Shown in pieces: positions 23,811-31,497 of a stretch of DNA of 56,889 nt. The notes beneath the pieces are model-generated. The model was given only the letters and a program-made list of their open reading frames with translations, did not search any database and was not told where the DNA came from. Position 1 is the first letter of the stretch. Each line of letters begins with the position of its first letter. The position numbers were made by a program, and so were the translations under genes. The stretch is taken from the IMG/VR virus record IMGVR_UViG_3300042465_004126, positions 1 through 56,889 of that record. The stretch is one strand, 5' to 3'. The DNA comes from a virus.

Positions 23811-25629
23811 TTTTGCTTTTCCTTTCTTTTTTGACACTTGAAATCATTTGCTGTTCATCCAGCGTTAAATAATAGAAACAGCCGCAGGCTTGTGCTATTT
23901 TACAGGCCTCTCGGTAGTACCATGTATAGTCTAGATCAGCGGGTTTACCCACGGGCAGTGCCATGCAAGCTCGAGCGCCTTCGGTCTTAGGCACTTTATT
24001 TCCGTTCTTAACATACCGTAGCGGCTCTAACCCTAACTGGTTTGACATATACCACCGGACCACTTTACCCAAATACTTGCCGCCCTGCTGCCCGCCCCCA
24101 GTTACGTTGCGGGCGCTTATAAAACCCTCAAAGCCTGCGTTTTGTATGGTTTCGAGCAGCGGCGTGCCTGCGGCTAGCCATTGGCCTACAGCGTCCGCAC
24201 AAACCTGTGCAGTGGCGTTTTTATTGAGGCTGAGAGGGGCGTAGATGCCCTTGGCTTTGAGTTTGCGGTCGGTCTTGACTGCGAAGTAATTGTTGACGTC
24301 TTTCATGGCCAACACGCGGTACGGGGTAAACTCAAAATCAAAACCTGAGACCTGACCAAACCGAGCAACAACCCGCGCAACGTCCGCCTGCAGCGCCTGC
24401 GGGTAGCGCATAGCAAGTCCGTCGGTGTTAGCCGACAACGTGACTGCCCCTAGGTGCTCGAGCCATTCAATCAGCATCAGCAGCGTAAACTGGCCGGTTA
24501 ACGTCACCGCCAGCATGAGGTCCGGTGCGTAGAGCACGCTCCAGCGGCTGGCGAGCTTGCCGAATGTGCCGTTCAAACTGATCTTTAGGGTGGCATCGGT
24601 GATCTTGTCTTTGGCCTTCTTAGCGGCGAGCCGCTGCTCGTAAATCGTGCGGTACTCCGTAACAAATCGGGTTCCGAGCCCGGAAGGCACAAACCCACAC
24701 TCAAGGATTATGCTCGGGTAGAAACTAGCAGCGTCGATGTCGGTGATAACATCATCCCCCGCCACGTGGCAAACCGACTTGTCATGGGTGCTGTGAATGC
24801 CCCCAACCCCGAGCTGGTAAGTGCCGGCCCGGAAAGTCACCACCTCAGCCCCCAGGAAGTCCGGCAAGATGACATGCCCAGTAGCTTGATTCATGTCAAA
24901 CACATGCTGTGCGGTACGCTCGAGCAGCGCTTGCAACTCGGGCGTCTTAAACTTGAGGAACGCGGGCGGCTTATAGGTTATGGTCTTAGGGATGGTGTTG
25001 TCGGCACGCTTCAAACCCATTGTCGTTATGTATGCCTGCTCCGCCATTTGAGAGTCCGACTTGCTACGCATGTCGACCCCATATTGCTTGCTCATCTTCA
25101 CGCGGAGCATTAACTCCCCGTCGAGCCGCTTGAGCAACTCCTCCGTAGTGTCTAGGTCATTCACGTTGTATGTGTCAACCATAAGCCGCTGCTCAGGCGT
25201 GATTAACGCGTCATGCGCTATCGGCATGTCCTGCAGCAGCGGCATGTGCATGCGAGCGCCGTAGGCTTTCAAGCTCACAAACGACGGTGCGACCTCAATC
25301 AAGTCAATGCTGTCAAAACCCAGCTGGGGTAGGTTGTACTTGCGTGCCGCAGCCCAAGACTGAAGCCGGTTAACGATGAGGTCATCTGCGATACGCTTCA
25401 TCTCAGCCTCAGTTCGCCCCGCCACAAAAGCTGCAACAATGACGTCGTCAAAAAACTTGTTGTTAAACCCAACAAACGTCGAATCTGGTTGAATGAGAAA
25501 CTGTCGCAGCCGCTCAGCCGCACGGTCCTCATTCCGACGGATTTGCGTGACCTCGCCGGTGTCGACATTCTTGAAGCCGACAACGGTGTAGTTCACTAGG
25601 GTTTCGCAGTCAAACACGTAAGTGCTCAT
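23800..25629 (-). CDS. Family B DNA polymerase with 3'-5' exonuclease
   Basis: The 609-residue replicative polymerase has an N-terminal exonuclease with FDCET (Asp7, Glu9), VGFNNKFFDD (55-62) and YNVNDLDTT (154-162). The polymerase domain has motif A DIDAASFYPS (297-306), motif B KISLNGTFGK (349-358) and motif C SANTDG (399-404). Asn replaces the first Asp of the usual DTD in motif C. It is much shorter than cellular family B enzymes but similar to protein-primed and other phage forms; no terminal-protein gene was recognised. It would have to accept 5-hydroxymethyl-dUTP if the modification pathway works as inferred. The start overlaps the DUF3310 stop (ATGA). Confidence 0.88.
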   Translation of the reverse strand: MSTYVFDCETLVNYTVVGFKNVDTGEVTQIRRNEDRAAERLRQFLIQPDSTFVGFNNKFFDDVIVAAFVAGRTEAEMKRIADDLIVNRLQSWAAARKYNLPQLGFDSIDLIEVAPSFVSLKAYGARMHMPLLQDMPIAHDALITPEQRLMVDTYNVNDLDTTEELLKRLDGELMLRVKMSKQYGVDMRSKSDSQMAEQAYITTMGLKRADNTIPKTITYKPPAFLKFKTPELQALLERTAQHVFDMNQATGHVILPDFLGAEVVTFRAGTYQLGVGGIHSTHDKSVCHVAGDDVITDIDAASFYPSIILECGFVPSGLGTRFVTEYRTIYEQRLAAKKAKDKITDATLKISLNGTFGKLASRWSVLYAPDLMLAVTLTGQFTLLMLIEWLEHLGAVTLSANTDGLAMRYPQALQADVARVVARFGQVSGFDFEFTPYRVLAMKDVNNYFAVKTDRKLKAKGIYAPLSLNKNATAQVCADAVGQWLAAGTPLLETIQNAGFEGFISARNVTGGGQQGGKYLGKVVRWYMSNQLGLEPLRYVKNGNKVPKTEGARACMALPVGKPADLDYTWYYREACKIAQACGCFYYLTLDEQQMISSVKKERKSKNAK

Positions 25630-26045
25630 CGGTCTTGGTTGACGTAGCCGGAGCCTGGGTTTGAACCTTCATACTCCGCAATGAGGGCCGCGAGTAAGTG
25701 CCGAGCAGCCTTCAGCTGCCCGAGTTGCGTCCACTCAAACACAACGTGGATGATGGCGGTCTCAAGCCCGACGATGCCGTTCTCGGCTAAAAACTGGGCA
25801 ACCTCGACACGAGGAACCGGGTTGCCGTGAGAGCCTGGTTGCGCAGAGCGCACCTCGATCAATTTCTGCAGGTAATGGTCAGCCTTTTGCAAGTCCTGCA
25901 GGCCGTTCTTCTTACGAAACCGGGACAAGTACTTGGTGCAGCAGCCCTCAAGGTAACCTACACCCCAAGTGTCAACGATGTCCCAATGCTGTAGGGTAGA
26001 TTGGTAATGCGAGCCCGCAACTTGGCGGGCGTTGGCGGAAATCAT
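25626..26045 (-). CDS. DUF3310 protein (phage nucleotide-kinase-like)
   Basis: The 139-residue protein contains QVAGSHYQSTLQHWDIVDTWGVGYLEGCCTKYLSRFRKKNGLQDLQKADHYLQKLIE, the complete DUF3310 signature. The C-terminal ~60 residues form a second helical segment. DUF3310 proteins are common in phage replication regions and often annotated as nucleotide-kinase-like, without firm biochemistry. It lies between HD nucleotidase and polymerase with 4-base overlaps on both sides, suggesting a role in nucleotide supply. Confidence 0.8.
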   Translation of the reverse strand: MISANARQVAGSHYQSTLQHWDIVDTWGVGYLEGCCTKYLSRFRKKNGLQDLQKADHYLQKLIEVRSAQPGSHGNPVPRVEVAQFLAENGIVGLETAIIHVVFEWTQLGQLKAARHLLAALIAEYEGSNPGSGYVNQDR

Positions 26046-26533
26046 ACAGGTACCCCCTGTTTGATGAGTTCGAAAAGTTCACGCTCGCGGCCAACCAACA
26101 CCATATCAAAAGCGTAGCGGTAGTAGCGGTCAAAAACGGACCGCATGCGGGAGTTGCCCAAGGCGAGATCCCGAGCACAGAACATCGCCCCTTGGGCTAA
26201 GTCAGCCAACTTAAGAATGCGTGCTTCTTCAAGGGTAAGCATAGGGAAATCGATACCCACCGAGCGCATTATCTTGGCCTCCATAGCGGATACCTGGTCG
26301 CTGATGCCGAACTGGCGCTTAGCTGGGCTGGGGATGTCCCCCGTCACCTGCTCAGCGAGGTCATGCAACAGCGCGGCCATCAATAGCTCTCGACTGGCGT
26401 TAGGGTCAATCAAGGTGCACAGCAGCGCGACTTGGTGCGAGTGGTGCCCGACGGTCTCCTGTTGCAATGTGCGCACCGTGTGGTAGCGCAGCACATCCGC
26501 CCCTGCGGCAAAGAAGTCGAGTCGCTCTTTCAC
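26042..26533 (-). CDS. HD-domain 5'-deoxynucleotidase (YfbR-like)
   Basis: The 163-residue protein has an HD phosphohydrolase core: GHHSHQVALL (His33), LLHDLAEQVTGDIPSPAKR (His57-Asp58) and LKLADLAQG (Asp111). The length and the EQVTGD.PSP.KR block match YfbR-type 5'-deoxyribonucleotidases, which remove phosphate from dNMPs. The start is GTG overlapping the upstream stop. Between a thymidylate-synthase homologue and the polymerase, it could deplete dTMP/dUMP pools so that modified nucleotides win; this is inference. Confidence 0.78.
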   Translation of the reverse strand: MKERLDFFAAGADVLRYHTVRTLQQETVGHHSHQVALLCTLIDPNASRELLMAALLHDLAEQVTGDIPSPAKRQFGISDQVSAMEAKIMRSVGIDFPMLTLEEARILKLADLAQGAMFCARDLALGNSRMRSVFDRYYRYAFDMVLVGRERELFELIKQGVPV

Positions 26534-26709
26534 AGGGTCACCTCTTCCTGCTGAACGGTTACGGTGTAACCCAGCAGCTTGATGTGCCGGATCGTTTGTG
26601 CAGTGAGGGTACGGGTTCCGGCGATAGCGGCAAACGACTGAGCGTCAGCACACACCGGGATTACCACTTGTTGGCCGTATTGGTCTTTAATGCGGACGAT
26701 GATCTTCAT
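26530..26709 (-). CDS. Small hypothetical protein, first gene of leftward operon B
   Basis: The 59-residue ORF MKIIVRIKDQYGQQVVIPVCADAQ... reads as a small beta-alpha protein (FAAIAGTRTLTAQTIRHIKLLGYTVTVQQ). It begins 42 bp after the -10-like element of promoter block B and uses the leader AACTGGAGTAACTGAAA. The stop overlaps the GTG of the HD gene. Similar ~60-residue proteins open replication operons in related phages. Function unknown. Confidence 0.65.
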   Translation of the reverse strand: MKIIVRIKDQYGQQVVIPVCADAQSFAAIAGTRTLTAQTIRHIKLLGYTVTVQQEEVTL

Positions 26710-26730
26710 TTTTCAGTTACTCCAGTTATA
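26710..26730 (-). promoter_or_regulatory. Conserved ribosome-binding leader
   Basis: Read leftward, this is TATAACTGGAGTAACTGAAAA before ATG. The 17-base core AACTGGAGTAACTGAAA is shared exactly with the leaders at 32881 and 33150. GGAG is 10-11 nt before the start codon. Confidence 0.7.
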
Positions 26731-26747
26731 GCAGTTATGTGCTGAGG

Positions 26748-26794
26748 TGAATTTTAGGCCGGAAATAACACCCCAGGCGATTGTATTTTCAAAT
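26748..26794 (-). promoter_or_regulatory. Leftward early promoter block, copy B
   Basis: Read leftward, TTGAAAATACAA is followed 30 bp after TTGAAA by CCTAAAATTCA, the same two-part block as at 20733 and 33206. It stands between the thymidylate-synthase-like gene and the first gene of the replication operon, 42 bp upstream of ATG 26709. Confidence 0.65.
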
Positions 26795-26817
26795 CACACC
26801 CGCAAAGGCGATTGTGT

Positions 26818-27813
26818 TTACTCTTTCCCGGAGCGGATTAGGTCTCTCTTATCAATCCAGTCAAAACAGGCTCGACGCCAGTCATCTGCACGCACCTTAG
26901 CGGCCCAGCCCCGCCCGTCACCGGCGTGAATTTTACGCACCCGGCTGACCATTGCCATAGGGTGCGCGACGTGCTTGAGGAACGGGTGCGTATAGGTTGC
27001 CTCCTGGTTAAACGGGTCATCACAGAACCGCTCGCAGTCAACCAAGAATGACTTATATTCCCCGTTAAGCATGAGCGGAGAGGGTCTAATTTTTCCCGAG
27101 GAGTAATGGTCGTAGTCTTCAGCCATCGGCGGTTGTGACACGTAATGTTTGGCCTCATACAGCTCGGTGTAAAGATGCAAATTGTTGCTGATTTGACGGT
27201 AAATTCCAGGACGCAGGCCTACAGAACATGCAATAAACTCTTGCAAAATGCTAAAATGGACCGAGTTAGCCCCGTATGCCCCCCACCAGATATCATTTGA
27301 ACGGTTTAGTACGGTCATGTTCAGCCGACCGCCCCGAGTGTCAAACATCACCTGCGTGTTGCAGGCTTTGTCCCGGGTGCGTCGGTTCAAGTCCACGGGG
27401 TCCCAAATCTGCATGACAGCCTGCCGAGTCTTGGGATCACGCCGTAGCAGGTTGATGACGTCTACAATCTGGTCCCGTCCGAAGTGCTTGCGCAGTCGGT
27501 AACCATAGGCCGCGTTGTACACTTTGCCGTCATCGGAGTACTGCCCGATGCGGCTGTTGAACTGCTGCAGGAAAGCGACATCCCGCCGCCCCGCTAATAT
27601 CCACACGCTCTCAAGTAGATGAAAAATAGGGTTAGCGTCCCGCCCCAAGTGAAACAACACTCGCTCAACTGGGCAGTCGTAAGTGGTAATTACCGGCTCG
27701 GGTATAACCAGCGCGGGCCCGTTGCGCGTGGGCTCGGGCTTTAGACCTTCGGCGTTAAGGCGCCAAAATATCTCGCTGAATGCCTGGTTCACATTGCGGA
27801 CTTTAATTTCCAT
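26818..27813 (-). CDS. Thymidylate synthase family; probable dUMP hydroxymethylase
   Basis: The 331-residue protein has the thymidylate synthase core: catalytic Cys151 in DKACNTQV, NRSNDIWWGAYGAN (170-183, including the RS.D phosphate/base motif and Asn183) and NNLHLY. Asn at 183 favours a uracil rather than a cytosine substrate. The motif WWGAYGAN in place of the usual LGLPFN separates it from host-type enzymes. Coupled to probable 5-hmdU kinase and transferase genes, it most likely makes 5-hydroxymethyl-dUMP from dUMP and methylene-tetrahydrofolate. ATG 27813 is chosen for AAGGAG 8 nt upstream; TTG 27819 lies too close. The family is certain; hydroxymethylation is inferred. Confidence 0.8.
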   Translation of the reverse strand: MEIKVRNVNQAFSEIFWRLNAEGLKPEPTRNGPALVIPEPVITTYDCPVERVLFHLGRDANPIFHLLESVWILAGRRDVAFLQQFNSRIGQYSDDGKVYNAAYGYRLRKHFGRDQIVDVINLLRRDPKTRQAVMQIWDPVDLNRRTRDKACNTQVMFDTRGGRLNMTVLNRSNDIWWGAYGANSVHFSILQEFIACSVGLRPGIYRQISNNLHLYTELYEAKHYVSQPPMAEDYDHYSSGKIRPSPLMLNGEYKSFLVDCERFCDDPFNQEATYTHPFLKHVAHPMAMVSRVRKIHAGDGRGWAAKVRADDWRRACFDWIDKRDLIRSGKE

Positions 27814-27815
27814 GC

Positions 27816-28745
27816 TCAAAACTCCTTCTCAGGTATATAAGTGTTTTTAGGTTTGCCCTCACCCAGCACCGTGCGGCAGTATTTACTGTACTCACACATG
27901 CAGTTCTGCACGTCGTGCAGCGTTAAGTCAGTTATGTTCAATTCGTTCGCGATGCTGTTATTTATATCTTGTAACGCTGAGGTGAACCCGCCTGATTTCC
28001 AAGCCGCAAACGGTGCCCGCCCATGCAAGTAATTTAACCCCCGCAGGCTCCCCGGTCCCATAGGGGCATAGCTATAAAGGTCTGCCGCGCAGCTGAGGTG
28101 GCTATCTGGGTGATAAGTGAGGTCAGCGGCTACTTGCCCGGCCATGAACGTGCTAACGCCGAAACACGTGGATAACGCAGCGACAAACCTTTCAATGCTA
28201 CCCCCCGCCTCCAAGTCCTCTCGCCAGAGCTCATTATGGATAAGAGAGGCGTTTTGAACCACGCTACCGATAATGTACTTGGCCACGGTGCGAGCTTTGT
28301 TGATACCCGGGTTTTTAGTGGGGTAGAGCATATATGCCCCCGAATACACTTTAACCCCGGTAGCACGCAGAGCCTCAAGCACCGACTCAAACCGGGCGGC
28401 ATCGAACTTCGCAGGCGAGCATGGTAGAACCCCCGACTGAATCAAAGCCTGCAGGGTTGGGGGCCAGTTTACTAGGCGAGCCACCAACAACGTGAACCAC
28501 AAATCAAGCCGGTTCTCGTTAAGTTGCATCAAGTGTTTGATAACCCACTGAGAGACTCGGTCATCCCGGCGACGGATGTTGGTGAACTTGTACTTCTGCA
28601 GTACGGGGTCGGCGGTCCAGGGTGCGGGGTGCCCGTTCTCTTTTGCTAAACGAATGGCCTCTCGCTCCCAGATGAAATACAGCAAGCCCGGCATCGAGCA
28701 TACGGTTTCTGCAGTGGGGCGGGGGTAAGGGCAAGACCCAATCAC
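27816..28745 (-). CDS. HMUDK_hel / aGPT-Pplase-type thymine hypermodification protein
   Basis: The 309-residue protein has the family signature FIWEREAIRLAKENGHPAPWT.DPVL (24-49) followed by KFTNIRRRDDRVSQW (53-67). It ends with LHDVQNCMCEYSKYCR and GEGKPKNTY. These blocks define the helical domain related to DNA glycosylases that Iyer and colleagues described in alpha-glutamyl/putrescinyl-thymine pyrophosphorylases and in 5-hmdU DNA kinase fusions. It would act on phosphorylated hydroxymethyluracil in DNA, possibly as DNA-binding partner of the kinase upstream. The start is GTG overlapping the kinase stop; ATG 28694 is an alternative. Exact reaction not proven. Confidence 0.72.
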   Translation of the reverse strand: MIGSCPYPRPTAETVCSMPGLLYFIWEREAIRLAKENGHPAPWTADPVLQKYKFTNIRRRDDRVSQWVIKHLMQLNENRLDLWFTLLVARLVNWPPTLQALIQSGVLPCSPAKFDAARFESVLEALRATGVKVYSGAYMLYPTKNPGINKARTVAKYIIGSVVQNASLIHNELWREDLEAGGSIERFVAALSTCFGVSTFMAGQVAADLTYHPDSHLSCAADLYSYAPMGPGSLRGLNYLHGRAPFAAWKSGGFTSALQDINNSIANELNITDLTLHDVQNCMCEYSKYCRTVLGEGKPKNTYIPEKEF

Positions 28746-29323
28746 TGCTCAGCCCCCCGCAAGTAAACCACCACCCCGCCCACCGCATCGGTATAATCGA
28801 GCCAGCGCACATCGTACCCCCCGGCCAGCGTCAGCAGCTCAGCGCTGCGGTGGCATTGCTCATACGCGCTGCGCATAGTCTTGCCAGGGTCGAACATTTT
28901 ATCGTTACCAGCTGCGGCGCGACGCTGTAGCACCCGCTCCAGGCAGGTCTCCCACGGGGTGTCCAGGAACGCAAAGATGGCGCCATGGTCTTTGAGGATA
29001 GGGGCTACGTGGCCGCCCGCGCTGGACTTGCTCATAAGCAGCCCTTCAACGAGCACGTGCCCTAGCGCATGGGCTTTGACTACACGCCCGGCAATCTCCT
29101 CCTGCGTGTTGATACCGTCGGTGCCGCCGCAGGTGTTCTCGTAACTGCCGACCACAAAGACCGGCACCGAGATACCCCAAGCGGAGGCGTCCACAGTGTA
29201 CCCAGCGGGGCGACCCGGCTTACCCCCGAGGGGTTGACAAGGTAGCCGATCCAGGAACCGACGCACGATGGTGGTCTTGCCCGAGCCGTTGCAGCCTCGA
29301 ATATTGACGATTTGGTGTTTCAT
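28742..29323 (-). CDS. P-loop kinase, probable 5-hmdU DNA kinase
   Basis: The 193-residue kinase has Walker A GCNGSGKT (residues 10-17) directly after a first strand QIVNIR. Later blocks are VGSYENTCGGTDGINTQEEI, LVEGLLMSKS and AFLDTPWETCLERVLQRR, a lid-like Arg-rich segment. Phage 5-hydroxymethyldeoxyuridine DNA kinases are P-loop enzymes of this size that phosphorylate the hydroxymethyl group in DNA before transfer of an amine. Operon position between two thymine-hypermodification proteins supports this over a generic nucleotide kinase. The leader TATAACGGAATAACTGA before ATG is a variant of the operon-start leader. Confidence 0.72.
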   Translation of the reverse strand: MKHQIVNIRGCNGSGKTTIVRRFLDRLPCQPLGGKPGRPAGYTVDASAWGISVPVFVVGSYENTCGGTDGINTQEEIAGRVVKAHALGHVLVEGLLMSKSSAGGHVAPILKDHGAIFAFLDTPWETCLERVLQRRAAAGNDKMFDPGKTMRSAYEQCHRSAELLTLAGGYDVRWLDYTDAVGGVVVYLRGAEQ

Positions 29324-29327
29324 TCAG

Positions 29328-30317
29328 TTATTCCGTTATAAAGTGTTCAAGACGGTATGCTCTACCCGTCTCAGCAAACATTTTAGCCTTATTTGCGCGG
29401 GGTGTTTTCTTTGCGTCGCACTCTACCCGCAGCCAGTCCGGCAGGTGCCCCGCCCGTATAGCTTTAAACGGCTCAGTCTCCCGCTTGAAGTTGCGCTCGT
29501 CATACCACAGGATGCGCTCTTGAGCCATGTCCGCGTAAACGCCTGGGTACCGACGGCTGAAGAACCCATTCTTGAACTGGCAGTACTGGCTCTCAAGGGT
29601 GAAGTAACCCGCATCAGGGTGCTCTACTCCGTTTAAAACCTGGTCTGACTTGTCTCGCAGCCAGTCACACATGCCCGCGAAATTATCGTACTTACCGTCA
29701 AACCCGTTGCCCGCCCGCTTATCAAACACGAGGTGATCCAACCCCTGCAGGAACAGCGCCCCGTTGCGGTGCGACCGGGAGCCGTCAAAGTCTTCAAACA
29801 TGAGGTCAGTGCACGCTGCCCCAAACCCCATTATACGTACATACTCTAGGTATGAGAACGCGCTCAGCCGCCCAAAACTAAATATCTGCGTCGCAGTGTT
29901 CCAGCATTCCTGGTACGTTTTGCCGCTCCAGAGCGCGGCCTGCGACCCCGCTGCGCGGGCGAGTTTGCTGTAACTGTGTAAGGCTTTAAGCGTGTTGCGT
30001 TTGTTCTTGACGCGGTCGGTGTCAAACTGCAGCGTAACCCACTCAGCGTTAAACCACTCGTCTAGCTCCCGCCAGTGGGCGGGCATACGCGGGATCTCTG
30101 GCGACTTGTTAAAGATACGCAAAGAAGTTATGGGGTTCTGGGTGCAGCCGTTAATGACTGCAAACCAGAGCCGTTGCTCAGCACCCCAGCTGTAATGTGC
30201 GGCCAACTCAGGCATGTACAGGTAGACCAACCCGGGCATGACCCGGTGCTCAAGGTTCATCAAATACAGGTCTTTAAAGTACTTGGCTCTATGTTCTTTA
30301 AGGCGATAATCAATCAT
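29328..30317 (-). CDS. Probable amino acid:DNA transferase (aGPT-Pplase superfamily)
   Basis: The 329-residue helical protein contains MPGLVYLYMPELAAHYSWGAEQRLWFAVINGCTQNPITSLRIF (27-69), IFSFGRLSAFSYLEYVRIMGF, HRNGALFLQGLDHL and SQYCQFKNGFFSRRYPGVYADMAQERI. This pattern recalls the amino acid:DNA transferase clade of alpha-glutamyl/putrescinyl-thymine pyrophosphorylases. These displace the pyrophosphate on activated 5-hmdU in DNA with the amine or hydroxyl of an amino acid. The match is from memory of motifs and of context rather than an alignment. It overlaps the 70-residue gene upstream by 4 bases and precedes the kinase by 4 bases. Confidence 0.62.
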   Translation of the reverse strand: MIDYRLKEHRAKYFKDLYLMNLEHRVMPGLVYLYMPELAAHYSWGAEQRLWFAVINGCTQNPITSLRIFNKSPEIPRMPAHWRELDEWFNAEWVTLQFDTDRVKNKRNTLKALHSYSKLARAAGSQAALWSGKTYQECWNTATQIFSFGRLSAFSYLEYVRIMGFGAACTDLMFEDFDGSRSHRNGALFLQGLDHLVFDKRAGNGFDGKYDNFAGMCDWLRDKSDQVLNGVEHPDAGYFTLESQYCQFKNGFFSRRYPGVYADMAQERILWYDERNFKRETEPFKAIRAGHLPDWLRVECDAKKTPRANKAKMFAETGRAYRLEHFITE

Positions 30318-30526
30318 GGTATAACCCCTGCAAGATGAGCCTGGGCATCATCAAAGGCTTCAAACAGGTGCCGGGTGGAGCGGTTTTCTTCAACGTCCTC
30401 CTGGACGTGAGTGAGCAGGGTACTAAGTACCCGCGCAGTGTCCATGTGCTCAGCTATGGCGGCTGCGAGCCGGGTGTCGCCTGAAATGTAAGCCCGCCGC
30501 TCGCGTTCGGTTAAAAGTAATTTCAT
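30314..30526 (-). CDS. Small helical protein within hypermodification operon
   Basis: The 70-residue acidic protein MKLLLTERERRAYISGDTRLAAAIAEHMD... looks all-helical (RVLSTLLTHVQEDVEE, TRHLFEAFDDAQAHL). It overlaps both the PLP enzyme and the transferase gene by 4 bases, so it is translated with them. No family was recognised. Its fixed place between two modification enzymes makes it a candidate accessory subunit or regulator of this pathway. Confidence 0.55.
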   Translation of the reverse strand: MKLLLTERERRAYISGDTRLAAAIAEHMDTARVLSTLLTHVQEDVEENRSTRHLFEAFDDAQAHLAGVIP

Positions 30527-31497
30527 GCTGCCTCCGGGTGTGTGTAGAAAGGCTTAACCACGTTGACATCTGGTGCGCTACCGACTATCCAAAAACCGAC
30601 TGAGTCATTCTTAGGCAGAACATTGCCGAGAACGTTTTGCGCTTTGAGCCAGCGCCACATTTTGGCCTCATACGTGGGGTGAAAGTTGATTCCCGCATAA
30701 GTCTCACCCTTGAAAGCATCGCTGTACTTACTGTAGCCGGTGTCATGTAAGCTGAAGTGCTCCCATTCAAACGGCAGGTTATTAACATCCACCCCGATTA
30801 AATCCAACCTCTCTCGCATCCAGGAGCGTTTGTCAGGGCCAATGCCTAGGGTGAGCAACCGGGATACGCTCCGGGGAGATCTGGACAGCCCGAGGAGTAT
30901 GCTCGTCAGGGAGTTACACGAGCCCGCCGGGGCTATCAACGTAGTAACCTCGTCGGGGAGGTTGGATACCTGGTGTGCGCCGACTTCGTGGAACTTGCGC
31001 ACTGTCTCAGCGTCGTAGGTTTTGTGGTCTACGGTGATGCCATACTCTACGACGAGCGAGTCACCCCGCTTGAGATCGGCCACTTTACGCTGCAGTATGG
31101 GGTTGTACGGCCCGTTGGCGTATTCAAACGCAGCCCCGAAGCCCGCAGCCACTTGTGGGTTGACATGCTTCAACACGGTCTCGGGTTTGCTATAGACGAC
31201 CTGCCGGCAGCGGAGCCCGTAGTGCGCCCCCACAATAGCCGACATGCTCAGCTGCGGGGACTGGATGCTTGCCCCAGTGAGCACGTGCGTCTTGCCACCC
31301 CGGTAGCGGTTCATATACCAGATGAGCTGGCGCATCTTGCTGCCGTTAGGGCCACCGTACCCCAGCGGGGCGAAGTAGTCCTCGCGCTTAAACCAGATGC
31401 CTTCCCGGTTCTGCCACGGGGTGAGCGTGGCCAGTTGGGACTCCCAGGCGAGCTGGGAATGGTTTATAGTGAGAGAGGGGAAGACGGTTTCAATCAT
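30523..31497 (-). CDS. PLP-dependent enzyme, ACC deaminase / D-cysteine desulfhydrase-like
   Basis: The 324-residue fold-type II enzyme has IWFKREDYFAPLGYGGPNGSKMRQL (34-58), which aligns with the IKREDL...GGNKTRKLEY segment of the ACC deaminase/D-cysteine desulfhydrase family. Lys54 is the predicted PLP lysine. A phosphate-binding-loop candidate is LIAPAGSCNSLTSILLGL. In phages ViI and M6, PLP enzymes tailor an amino acid after its attachment to 5-hmdU in DNA; a similar step is likely here. ATG 31497 is preferred over TTG 31527. It overlaps the upstream stop. Substrate and product are unknown. Confidence 0.72.
   Translation of the reverse strand: MIETVFPSLTINHSQLAWESQLATLTPWQNREGIWFKREDYFAPLGYGGPNGSKMRQLIWYMNRYRGGKTHVLTGASIQSPQLSMSAIVGAHYGLRCRQVVYSKPETVLKHVNPQVAAGFGAAFEYANGPYNPILQRKVADLKRGDSLVVEYGITVDHKTYDAETVRKFHEVGAHQVSNLPDEVTTLIAPAGSCNSLTSILLGLSRSPRSVSRLLTLGIGPDKRSWMRERLDLIGVDVNNLPFEWEHFSLHDTGYSKYSDAFKGETYAGINFHPTYEAKMWRWLKAQNVLGNVLPKNDSVGFWIVGSAPDVNVVKPFYTHPEAA

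Noticed and set aside
26818-27813. Reading the thymidylate-synthase homologue as an ordinary thymidylate synthase
   Set aside because: Its motif around the substrate Asn differs from host-type enzymes and it is coupled to hypermodification genes; a hydroxymethylase is more likely, although biochemical proof is lacking.
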